Below are positions 32,786 through 41,522 of a DNA stretch of 64,000 bases, piece by piece. Both the position numbers and the translations under genes were made by a program. The stretch is taken from assembly GCF_026914185.1 (NCBI RefSeq), contig NC_070566.1, positions 310,001-374,000 of the forward strand, written 5' to 3'. Under the pieces are notes generated by a model. That model ran no database searches and was not told the DNA's origin. It was given only the letters and a program-made list of their open reading frames with translations. Position 1 is the first letter of the stretch. Every line of letters starts with the position of its first letter. Source of the DNA: Puccinia triticina. Taxonomy: Eukaryota; Basidiomycota; Pucciniomycetes; Pucciniales; Pucciniaceae.

Positions 32786-34069
32786 CTATTCTTTTTTTTG
32801 GTTCTTGGCTTGATTAGCCTTCTCCCACGCTTTTTGGGCGTCGGTCTTGGGTTCTGGGCAGTTCCTCGCGGAATGCCCCTCAACTTTGCAATTGTGGCAG
32901 GGCCACAAAGTCTTCTTCCGATTCTTGCCTCCGTTGCCGTCGGCTCGGCGCTTCCCGGATCCCAATCTTCCAGCAACTGGCGCTGCGACCAAGGTGCGGT
33001 AATGCTGGTTGTTGGCGATTGCTGCCATAACAACATCCTTCATTGCGCAGGGATTACCACAAATGGTTTCTCCGGTCACGAACTCCTGGACCCTTCGAGA
33101 GAGGCCCGGGGTGAGCCGAGTGATGAACGCGGTTTGTTCATTGTGGGCGAAGTGGATCGTCTTCGCCTTCTGCTGCCAAGCGCAGAACCGCTCATAGAAG
33201 AACTGGACGGCCTTGTTCGTCCCTTGTCGCAGCTTATCCAACTCCGACGCTAGTAACGCCGGCGTAGTGCCCAACGGATTCAACCAGACGAGCCACTCCT
33301 TGAACTGTGCCCAGCTTTTTGGCTGGGTGTCTTTGGCGGACGCATTGGTCCAGTTGCGAAATGCCTTCCCACTGAGGCGCTGGCTGGCTACTTGGTGCCA
33401 GATCCCTGGGTGGGCTCCGCGATCCTTGATGAGGACCGCGACTACTCTTAGCCAGGAGGTGGCGCTTTTGCCTAGCCCCCCCGAAAACTTCGGACTGTCT
33501 TTGTCCGGCCATCCCTTTAGAACCTTTGACAGATCGATCTTGGGCGGGATGACGAGCTCCGGCACATCGGCCAGTTTGGGGGCTTGATGGAACGCCCCCT
33601 GAGGAGTTCCTGCGGCTGGAGCCGCGTTCTGGTACCCAGTCTAGTGGTACCCTCCGGCCTGCGCCGATTGTTGATACCCTTGGTGCTGGTATCCTTTGGC
33701 CGGGGCCGGTGCTGCGGCTGAAGCCAAATTCGGAGCGTGGTGGGCCGGCTGGTGTTGAGGGTGGTTCACCTTCATTTGATTGAAAGCGCTCGTCAGAGAC
33801 GCTTCAATTTTCCCTACGGTCTCCTCAGAGGATGCGCCAGAAGAGGGACCTACTGTTTTGGGTTCCCAGTCAAGTAAGTCATCTGAACCAGCAATCAGAT
33901 ACTCGCGCTGTCTCAGCCACTGACGTTGTGGGCCAGTCATGGCGTTGACTTCCTCCTGAGTATACTTCTCCTGATCCGCCGGCCCTGGCGGGACTTCGCC
34001 GAGATTGGCCGAAGAGCCTTCGCGGAACTTTCCCTTTGGGCTGTGGGCGACTTTTCCCATGTTTGACAT
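32786..34069 (-). pseudogene. Gypsy A Gag with one in-frame stop
   Basis: Starts MSNMGKVAHSPKGK, like B. A proline/glutamine/alanine-rich linker follows, then the retrotransposon Gag capsid domain (LSGKAFRNW, FYERFCAWQQKAK) and the zinc knuckle CHNCKVEGHSARNCP. One in-frame TAG at about 33641 interrupts it where a Gln codon would fit. Gag forms the particle and binds RNA through the knuckle. Confidence 0.85.
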
Positions 34070-34452
34070 CTAGACGACGCGCAGAGGGTGGTAAAGACAA
34101 AAAATAGTAAGCTATCTCGAGCCCTTCTCTCTTCTTCGAGCACTATGCTCGCTATTCTGTTGCTGAACCTCACCCAGAGGCATCACCCTCTTAACAGGGC
34201 AACAACAACTGTCACAAACTGTGGACTTCGGGACCAACCCGCACAGAACTTGAAAGTAGGAAGAAAAAACTGAAACCTTGACTGACCGCAGGGTTCTAGC
34301 GGCGAGGAGGATAAGATGATCCTTGAACGGAGGACGGTGACGGGTGCGTTGGATGGTGTGATAGTAAATCCGAAGTAAGTAGGTAAAAAAAATTTATAGT
34401 AATTATGACGAGTTGTTATGATCGGATGGTTGACTTTAGCTCTTGCTACCAC

Positions 34453-34818
34453 TGAAGCGGGGCTCTTCAGGTGACAGAGGCTCAGCGGGAGGGGCGCGCG
34501 CACAGATGAGGAAAACTAGCTAGGTCTAGGATTCCGACTAAAAAAGGAACTGGGGAAAAACCCCTACAACTGAAGAGAGGCCACTTTATATAGTGGCCTC
34601 GAGAATGAAACAACAACACGTGACTACCCTGAATACAGGGGTACAAGAAAGAGACTACAGCCGTACAGGACAACCCCTGCGGCTGTAGCAAGAAGAAAGG
34701 AAGGAGGCGCTTTAGCCTAACTCTGGCACTAGTCCGAACTAGGCAAGGAAGGCGGGTGCCTCCTGTATCTCACCTCCAGAACGGGGGGTACCCGTCTGGT
34801 ATCTGTAGCCCGGCTACA
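34453..34818 (-). repeat. 5' LTR of gypsy A
   Basis: Reads identical to the copy at 28628-28993. On the minus strand it is followed by the primer-binding-site-like TGGTAGCAAGAGC (34439-34451), which resembles TGGTAGCGAGAGC in element B, then by a leader of about 370 bp without ORFs before gag. Confidence 0.9.
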
Positions 34819-35179
34819 GCCCGGAGGGCCCTGGACATTCCCGCGCCCCGGCTCCAAATCTTTTCCTCACCGAGATTTGGAGACCGGGATCGACTAGTGC
34901 CGAGTGCTAATCAGCGACGGGGCTGTTTTGTCCAGTTCCCATTTGCCTAACTCCATACGGCATCTTATAGTATTGCCAGGTCAGCCTCCTCTAGCTACTG
35001 CGTCAACCGGAACTTCCCTATGGTACTGCAGAAAATGAGTCCGCACATTTCACCCGCCAGCATCTGCATGTGTGGATTGAACTTCAAAAATGTTAATCGT
35101 CGTCGCAGGTCTCTCGCAAAGCCGATTGACGTGTTCTCGCATTGTCGCCTTTTGGCCCTCAGCATCCTGATCTCCTGAA
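34819..35179 (+). other. Copia LTR remainder and upstream region of the dioxygenase-like gene
   Basis: Starts with the GCCC duplicate and probably continues the interrupted copia LTR. The last part is the upstream region of the gene starting at 35180. No clear TATA box and no ORF of its own are seen. Confidence 0.45.
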
Positions 35180-35383
35180 ATGGAATTTCCTACCGGTGGA
35201 CCTGTAGCACGCGACATGAAAGGAAATCTCAACAAGAAATTCCATCCAACTGACTTGAACGATGCCTTCCAAGCCATCAAAAATTCCGGATCATTCGCTG
35301 GTTGGGATGCGCTTCCGACCACTCCACCTGCTCGGTTCTTGTTCGAAGGAATTGGTGAAATTGGCTTGCCGCTCCACGACGGG
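35180..35383 (+). pseudogene. 2OG-Fe(II) dioxygenase-like gene, 5' exon part before the gypsy insertion
   Basis: 68 codons from ATG at 35180. The sequence (KNSGSFAGWDALPTTPPARF and GEIGLPLHD) matches the N-terminal pattern of a fungal family of large 2-oxoglutarate/Fe(II) oxygenase-like proteins (GSFA.F..LP...P.GLFV...G.I.LPL), known to me from family memory. The frame ends in the LTR of gypsy B at 35384. The target duplicate CGGG lies at 35380-35383 and again at 41523-41526; with the element and one CGGG removed the frame continues without a break at 41527. Confidence 0.8.
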
Positions 35384-35746
35384 TGAAGCGGGGCTCTTCA
35401 GGCTGGTAGAGGCTCAGACGAAAAGAGGCGCGAAGGAAAGGAAAACGAACTGATCTCTGAATTTCAAGAGACAGGGCGAACTGGGGAGAACCCCTACAAA
35501 AGAGGCCACCTTAAATGGTGGCCATGAAACTGAACTAGACAAAACAACTAGACAAGGGGCGCCAAGCCCCTGCGGCTAAAACATGACGAGAGAATGGGAT
35601 ACAGATTGTAACTCCGGGCCGAACCCGGTAGTGCGTCATGGGGAGCCGGCGAACCTCCTGCGTCCGGCAGGAGTCCACGTGGTCTCCTCGTGGTCGTGAG
35701 CGTACAGGGGGACTATGTCTCCCTGTATAACTGTAGCCCTGCTACA
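35384..35746 (-). repeat. 3' LTR of gypsy B
   Basis: Plus-strand edges TGAAGCGGGG...CCTGCTACA. It has a palindrome with arms GGCCACC and GGTGGCC around TTAAAT at 35504-35523, corresponding to the AT-core palindrome of LTR A but with a paired base change. Confidence 0.9.
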
Positions 35747-35758
35747 ACATCCCCCCCT

Positions 35759-38700
35759 CTAAACGGGGGCCGTCCCGGACCCTGATGGTGGTGGGCCCAA
35801 CCGGAGCTTGAGTCTCCGAGCCGGCGGGTTAGCCGGGGGTGTTGGGGTAGCTGAACTCGTCACCTCGGCAGAAGCCGACGTGTTTCTCTTGGTCTTTGCT
35901 AAGACTTTTGTTTTCTTCAATAAGTCCCGAGCCACTTTGGCATCGGCACGCTTTTCCCGCTGAGCTATAGCGGGTGGCGCGGCCCACATGTCATTGACAA
36001 TGAGCGACCGGAGTGCTACCGGTCGTAGACTGTTGCCGTTAACCGGTCTTGGGTACTCGACTGCGTCGTGATCAGCAATGATGTAAACATTATTGTCTAA
36101 TACTTTAGTGATGGTGAATGGTCCGAACCACCTCGGGCTTCCCTTGGTATGCTTCTCATTTCGGAGCTTCACGGCTTGGCCCTCGACAAGACTGTCCAAG
36201 TCTCGTGCAAAATGGGTTTTCTCATCGAAGGCTGTCTTGTTCCTTGAGGCGCGCACGGCAGTGTTGCCGGCTGCCTCCGTTCTGGTCTTGTTGAGCTGCT
36301 CAATACGGTTTCTGAGCTCGCTCTGGCCTGGGATGGCTGGCTCTGCAGCGATCATACGCCTGCGATCTTGGGGCAGTCGCGGCTTTACTCCGTAGAGTAA
36401 CTCGAACGGGGAAAACCCGCTGCTATCGCTAATGTGAATTCTAGTGGAAAACAGGGTGGCCGGGAGGACGTCTTCCCACTTGGAAGGGTCCCCGGATTTG
36501 TTCAAGCGAAAGATAGCGGCTTCTAATATGCCATTAAACCGTTCGCTCTTACCATTCGTCTGTGGATGGTACCCTGACGTTCGGACTGGTTTCATTCCGG
36601 CTGCTGCCAGGAATTTCTGGAATCCTGCCGAGAGGTAGTTAGACCCTCGGTCTGTGAGGAACTCTTTAGGTACCCCAAAAGGGGTAACAATCTGATCAAA
36701 AATTGCTTGAGCGATCTCAGCCGCTGAGGCTTCCTTCAGAGGGACCGCTACCGGCCATGAAGTGCAATGATCGATTGCAGTAAGAATCCACTTAAAGTGG
36801 CTCTTATAACTCTCCGTCATCTGGATTAGGTCTGACGACCATCTTTCGAACGGAAGGACTGCCGGCAGAGGCTTCTGCAGGGCAGTTTCTTGGTTTGGGT
36901 GTGGCCTTTCATGAATTTGGCAGGACTCACATGTACGGATGTAACTCTGAACATCATCGTACCTCTTCGGCCACCAACCCCGACCCCGCAGGATCTGCAA
37001 GGTGCAATCCCGGCTCCTGTGGCCAAGATCGTCGTGGACAGACCGAAGAAGATCAAATCGATACGCGAACGCCACGAAGGGCGATCTTTCTGGCAACCCC
37101 GGTCGGCCCAGATACATCAAGGTCTCAGCTGCGGGATCGTACTCGAAGAACTTCAAATTCTGTTCTGCTCGGGTCACCAATCGCTCTGGGATCCCTTCTG
37201 GTAAGTCCCTGTTTTCTAACAGGTACGGGATGATGAGGGGCCAGTCGGATTCGTGCAGCTTATCCGTGACCTCCTCCATCAGCGCCAGGTCACTCCTTCG
37301 TGAGAGCGCATCAGGGACAATGTTATCAGCTCCCTTCTTGTAGCGAATTTCTATGTCCATCTCGGCGAATTCCTCGATCCAGCGAAGGAGGCGTTTCGTC
37401 GGCAGGAGCTGCGTGGAGAGATAGGCTAACGAAGCATGGTCAGTATAAACAACCGTTGTTTCTACGGCTCCGTCCAGGTATACGTGCCACTTCCTCCAGG
37501 CATGGATAATCGCTAATAATTCTCTTTCTTGCGCCGGATAGTTCACCTGCGCCTTGTTTAGCTTACAAGACTCGAACGCTACCGGGTGGAGGACAAGGTC
37601 CTCTCCGTCTTGCAACAGAACTGCTCCCACGGCGAAATCCGAGGCGTCGGTCTCCATTATGAAGCGCTTGAGAACGTCTGGCATTAGGAGTACCGGTGCG
37701 CTCGTGAGTGCTTCTTTCAACTGCTTGAAAGCCACTTCTTGGACCGGGAACCACTGAACTGGTTGCTTCTTTGTTACGCCGCCTGCTGTTAGGTCGTGTA
37801 ACGGGGCCGCTATCTTAGCGAAATTCTTCACGTATCTGCGGTAGAACCCACAGAGGCCCAAAAACGAGCGCACGTCGAAGACCGTCTGAGGTCTGGGCCA
37901 CTCGCGCACGCAAATTAACTTCTCGTCCATCGGCCGAATCGAATTGTATCCGATAACATGGCCGACGTATTGGATCTCTCTCAACCCAAAGGAGCATTTC
38001 GCTCCACTACATTTCAATTCCTCACGCCGGAGGACCTCTAGAACTCGCTCGACGTGCTTGATGTGCTCAGCTTCCGACTTTGAGTAAATCAAGATGTCGT
38101 CGAGGTATACCTGAACGAACTCGTCGATAAACTCTCGGAGCAGCTGCGTCATCATTCTCTGGAATGTACTAGGGGCGTTAACGAGCCCAAACGGCATCAC
38201 CAACCATTCGAAATGGCCGTACTTGGTTCCGAAAGCGGTTTTAGGTACGTCAGATTCAGCTATTTTCATTTGATGAAAACCCTGCTGTAGGTCTATCTTC
38301 GAAAAGAACCTGGCGCCCCTGAGCGCATCAAAGCACTCCTGGATTATCGGCAACGGGTGCCGATCTTTCTTGGTAAGGGAATTAACCTTTCTGTAATCCA
38401 CACACAGCCGCACCTTCCCTGACGTTGGGTGCTTGACCATTACTATAGGCGACGACCATGGAGAGGTCGATGGGCGGATAAAACCAGCCTCCTGGAGGCC
38501 GGCCAGCCGCTCTTTCAGCGTACCCAATAACGCCGGGGACAATTGTCTCACCGGCTGGTGGACGGGCTGGGCTTCGCCGGTATGGACGAGGTGCTCGATT
38601 GTCCTCGGATTATCCGAGACTTTCGATATTGGTCCGAAGACTTCTGCAAAGCGAGTCACTATCGACTGCAAGGATTCTGATAACTGGGCGTCGGTTCCGA

Positions 38701-39391
38701 ACGCCGTAGGTAAGCCTACTGGCTGTTCATCCCTTGGGCCTTCTACTCTTTCTGACTCCATGAGACAGACGAACGACTCCCTAGCGCCCTCGTAGAACTC
38801 GTGGCGGCGGATCGATCGCGGGAGGAGCACCTCATCGTCGTCACTCATCACAGCAAGTTCGTGAGTCAACGTGCTACATAATGACGAAGAGGCTAAGCTA
38901 AATTCTACTACGTTACCTGTCAGGCTTCGTAGGTTCCAAGTATTGGTACGCCAGTCTGTTGAGACGACATTGCTCGCAATCCAATCTCGGCCTAAAATAA
39001 TGTCGTAGCTGGACAACGGTGCCAGTCGACAAACTACCGCGAAGCTGATCTCCGCTAAAACGAAACGGACAGTAGCTAATCTGTCATCAAGAATCCGATC
39101 CCCGAAGGCTCCGGTAACCCTAAAGGACTCGGGAGAACGACTGATCAGTAAACCGAGGTCCGTGACGAAAGAAGCAGATACATAGGACAATCCAGCGCCC
39201 GTATCCAAGAGGACCCTGGCCAAACGGCCCTCAATTCTATGATGGAACTCAGCGCGGACCCCTTGGGCTTCAACGCTGCTCAACTCCATTGCGTGGTCTC
39301 CATCAAGACACAGGCAATCACTTACAACATCGGTGGCGACGCCCGGCGGCTCCCCGGCAGGCTCCAACTCATCCGAAGCGGCTGTCCCCAT
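35759..39391 (-). CDS. Gypsy B Pol: protease, RT, RNase H, integrase (1210 aa)
   Basis: Uninterrupted. Order: aspartic protease LLDTGAGLSYVSASF (about residues 58-72). RT with LCVDYRKVN, MPFGLVNAPSTFQRMM and the catalytic YLDDILIY. RNase H with METDASDFAVGAVLL and VVYTDHASLAYL. Integrase zinc finger HDDLGHR ... CESCQIH, catalytic core with SSDLIQ, LTDRGSNYLS and NGKSERFNG, then the GPF module RWFGPFTITKV. The C-terminal tail is Pro/Ala/Thr-rich and ends 12 bp before the LTR; I see no chromodomain. Gag ends 156 bp upstream in another frame, so Pol needs frameshifting, reinitiation or a separate message. All catalytic residues I can check are present. Confidence 0.93.
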   Translation of the reverse strand: MGTAASDELEPAGEPPGVATDVVSDCLCLDGDHAMELSSVEAQGVRAEFHHRIEGRLARVLLDTGAGLSYVSASFVTDLGLLISRSPESFRVTGAFGDRILDDRLATVRFVLAEISFAVVCRLAPLSSYDIILGRDWIASNVVSTDWRTNTWNLRSLTGNVVEFSLASSSLCSTLTHELAVMSDDDEVLLPRSIRRHEFYEGARESFVCLMESERVEGPRDEQPVGLPTAFGTDAQLSESLQSIVTRFAEVFGPISKVSDNPRTIEHLVHTGEAQPVHQPVRQLSPALLGTLKERLAGLQEAGFIRPSTSPWSSPIVMVKHPTSGKVRLCVDYRKVNSLTKKDRHPLPIIQECFDALRGARFFSKIDLQQGFHQMKIAESDVPKTAFGTKYGHFEWLVMPFGLVNAPSTFQRMMTQLLREFIDEFVQVYLDDILIYSKSEAEHIKHVERVLEVLRREELKCSGAKCSFGLREIQYVGHVIGYNSIRPMDEKLICVREWPRPQTVFDVRSFLGLCGFYRRYVKNFAKIAAPLHDLTAGGVTKKQPVQWFPVQEVAFKQLKEALTSAPVLLMPDVLKRFIMETDASDFAVGAVLLQDGEDLVLHPVAFESCKLNKAQVNYPAQERELLAIIHAWRKWHVYLDGAVETTVVYTDHASLAYLSTQLLPTKRLLRWIEEFAEMDIEIRYKKGADNIVPDALSRRSDLALMEEVTDKLHESDWPLIIPYLLENRDLPEGIPERLVTRAEQNLKFFEYDPAAETLMYLGRPGLPERSPFVAFAYRFDLLRSVHDDLGHRSRDCTLQILRGRGWWPKRYDDVQSYIRTCESCQIHERPHPNQETALQKPLPAVLPFERWSSDLIQMTESYKSHFKWILTAIDHCTSWPVAVPLKEASAAEIAQAIFDQIVTPFGVPKEFLTDRGSNYLSAGFQKFLAAAGMKPVRTSGYHPQTNGKSERFNGILEAAIFRLNKSGDPSKWEDVLPATLFSTRIHISDSSGFSPFELLYGVKPRLPQDRRRMIAAEPAIPGQSELRNRIEQLNKTRTEAAGNTAVRASRNKTAFDEKTHFARDLDSLVEGQAVKLRNEKHTKGSPRWFGPFTITKVLDNNVYIIADHDAVEYPRPVNGNSLRPVALRSLIVNDMWAAPPAIAQREKRADAKVARDLLKKTKVLAKTKRNTSASAEVTSSATPTPPANPPARRLKLRLGPPPSGSGTAPV

Positions 39392-39546
39392 GCCTGGGCG
39401 ATCAGCAATCTCAGCTTTTTCTAACTCACGGTGGCTCTGCTCACAATGAGGCTCAGGTAGGTCTCTCTCTAACTTAATGGTGTTTAAATTACAAGAAAGA
39501 GAAGGAACTACGGCTAAAGTCGGTGGGAGAGACGATTCACCACCGA

Positions 39547-40743
39547 CTACTCTTTTTTTAATTTAGGCTTTATGTTCTTAGCCTCCCAAGCCAACTGGGC
39601 TTCGGTCTTGGGCTTCGGGCACTTCTGGACCCGGTGGCCGAGTTCCTTGCAGTTATGACAAGGGAACTCGCCTTTCTTCTTGTTGGACGAGTTTCTGTCT
39701 CCCTCGGCTCGGCGCTTACCCGATCCCGAACCGCCGGCTACTGGCGCCGCTTGCGACTCGCGGTATCGCTGATCGTGAGTGACCGCGTGCATGAACACAG
39801 TGTCCATGTTGATCGGGGTGCCGAGGATCAACTGATTGCTGACAAATTCTGAGACCTTTCGACTTAGGCCGGTGTTCAAACGTTGGATGAAGGCCGTCTG
39901 CTCGTCGTATGCGAAGCCGATAGCGTTCGCCTTGGTCTGCCACTCGCAGAACCTCTCGTAGAACAACTGGACGGCCTCGTTCGGTTGTTGCTTCAACCTA
40001 TTCAACTCGGCCGCGATCATCGCCGGGGTAACGCCTATTGCGTTGAGGCGAAGCAGCCAGACTTTGAACTCCGCCCAGGATTTAGGACGGGTCCCGGCTG
40101 ACGCTGCAGCCCGCCAATCTCGAAAAGCCTTGCCACTGAGGCGAAGGCCGGCGACTCGATGCCAGATAGCGGGGTGAATGCAGCGGTCTTCGAGCAGCAT
40201 CGCGACGGTTTCTAACCAGTCAGGGCCACTCTCACCCGGGCCACCCGTGAACACGGGGTTATCTTTCTTGGGCCATCCTTTGAGGGCCTTGATCGGGTCC
40301 TTCTCGAGGACCAATTCTTCTCCGAGGTCGTCGAAGTACTCGTCGTCCTCTTCAAGGGATTCTTGGTGGTTGCCTGCCGACTGGTGGGCGGGCTGAGCCT
40401 GGGACCCGACTCGAGCGTCGGGCGGCGCGGATTCTTGAGGTGGGTCGACCTTCATCTGTTTAAAGGCGGTCGTCAGGGCTGCCTCCAACTTCCCAACGGT
40501 CTCTGAGGAGGAACCTACTGAATTCCCCTCGCCATTTTGTAACAGGTTCAACGCTGACTGGTCGCACAAGGAGTTATGGTCGACGAGCCACTGACGTTGT
40601 TGGTCCGACATCTCCTTCACGTCCGCGCCAGTGTAAAAACTGCCGTTAAAAGGAGGGTTCGGGCGGTTAGCCTCGACTTCGGCCTTCGGTTCCGCCGTTC
40701 CTTTGCCCTTCGGGCTATGTGCGACCTTTCCTAGGTTCGACAT
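39547..40743 (-). CDS. Gypsy B Gag (398 aa)
   Basis: Starts MSNLGKVAHSPKGK. An acidic, Gln/Pro-rich linker (residues 70-150) precedes the capsid domain (IWHRVAGLRLSGKAFRDW, ELNRLKQQPNEAVQLFYERF) and one zinc knuckle, CHNCKELGHRVQKCP (about residues 363-377), with a Lys-rich tail. It assembles the particle and packages RNA. It is intact, unlike the A copy, which carries a stop in the linker. The start is supported by the same MSN(L/M)GKVAHSP beginning in A. Confidence 0.92.
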   Translation of the reverse strand: MSNLGKVAHSPKGKGTAEPKAEVEANRPNPPFNGSFYTGADVKEMSDQQRQWLVDHNSLCDQSALNLLQNGEGNSVGSSSETVGKLEAALTTAFKQMKVDPPQESAPPDARVGSQAQPAHQSAGNHQESLEEDDEYFDDLGEELVLEKDPIKALKGWPKKDNPVFTGGPGESGPDWLETVAMLLEDRCIHPAIWHRVAGLRLSGKAFRDWRAAASAGTRPKSWAEFKVWLLRLNAIGVTPAMIAAELNRLKQQPNEAVQLFYERFCEWQTKANAIGFAYDEQTAFIQRLNTGLSRKVSEFVSNQLILGTPINMDTVFMHAVTHDQRYRESQAAPVAGGSGSGKRRAEGDRNSSNKKKGEFPCHNCKELGHRVQKCPKPKTEAQLAWEAKNIKPKLKKE

Positions 40744-41159
40744 CTACTTTGCGAAAAAACCACAAACAAAAGTAAGCCAATGTTCTGTTTTTATATGTTC
40801 TCTCAGAGCACTATGCTCGATTCTAAGCCTCAACCCCAGAGGTGTCAACCACTAACTGGTCGACTACTCCAAACAGGTAGAACTTCTCTGATACAACGGG
40901 ACGCTGCCGCTTCGGCCACGGAGGACACGAACTAATAAAGTGGTATAAGGGAAAGCTCGACTAACCGAGGGTAAGGCGGTGGGGTCGAACTACTAAACCG
41001 CGATAAGAGTACGCAGCCGGGGACGAGAAAGTGTTCCGAGAAAGAAATGATCGGAAAGCGAACAGCGACGAGTATAATTTGTAAAAGAGTAAGAAAAAAT
41101 TTCTATTGTTTATAAGAGTAGGGTTTTTGTCGGATCGTAATATTAGCTCTCGCTACCAC
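40744..41159 (-). other. Leader and primer binding site of gypsy B
   Basis: Non-coding leader between gag and the 5' LTR. On the minus strand TGGTAGCGAGAGC starts one base after the LTR and is the likely tRNA primer binding site. No other feature is seen. Confidence 0.6.
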
Positions 41160-41522
41160 TGAAGCGGGGCTCTTCAGGCTGGTAGAGGCTCAGACGAAAA
41201 GAGGCGCGAAGGAAAGGAAAACGAACTGATCTCTGAATTTCAAGAGACAGGGCGAACTGGGGAGAACCCCTACAAAAGAGGCCACCTTAAATGGTGGCCA
41301 TGAAACTGAACTAGACAAAACAACTAGACAAGGGGCGCCAAGCCCCTGCGGCTAAAACATGACGAGAGAATGGGATACAGATCGTAACTCCGGGCCGAAC
41401 CCGGTAGTGCGTCATGGGGAGCCGGCGAACCTCCTGCGTCCGGCAGGAGTCCACGTGGTCTCCTCGTGGTCGTGAGCGTACAGGGGGACTATGTCTCCCT
41501 GTATAACTGTAGCCCTGCTACA
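41160..41522 (-). repeat. 5' LTR of gypsy B
   Basis: 363 bp, one difference by eye from 35384-35746. It is followed on the right by CGGG and the resumed dioxygenase-like exon. Confidence 0.92.

Larger units (their letters stand above)
28628..34818 (-). mobile_element. Gypsy element A, complete with two 366-bp LTRs
   Basis: A full-length minus-strand Ty3/gypsy element inserted in a copia LTR. The LTRs read identical by eye over 366 bp, flanked by GCCC on both sides (AGCCC if the shared A is counted). Internal ORFs for Gag and Pol are present but interrupted. It belongs to the same family as element B (35384-41522) and the LTR at 63864. Confidence 0.9.
35384..41522 (-). mobile_element. Gypsy element B, complete, intact ORFs
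   Basis: Two 363-bp LTRs (35384-35746 and 41160-41522) that differ at one base by eye (T or C in the GATACAGAT.GTAAC word), flanked by CGGG duplicates. It encodes an intact Gag (398 codons) and an intact Pol (1210 codons) on the minus strand. It has a primer-binding-site-like TGGTAGCGAGAGC one base past the 5' LTR, and a purine-rich GAGGGGGGATGT before the 3' LTR. It is inserted in an exon of the dioxygenase-like gene in antisense orientation. This is the best candidate for a currently or recently active element in the window. Confidence 0.92.
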
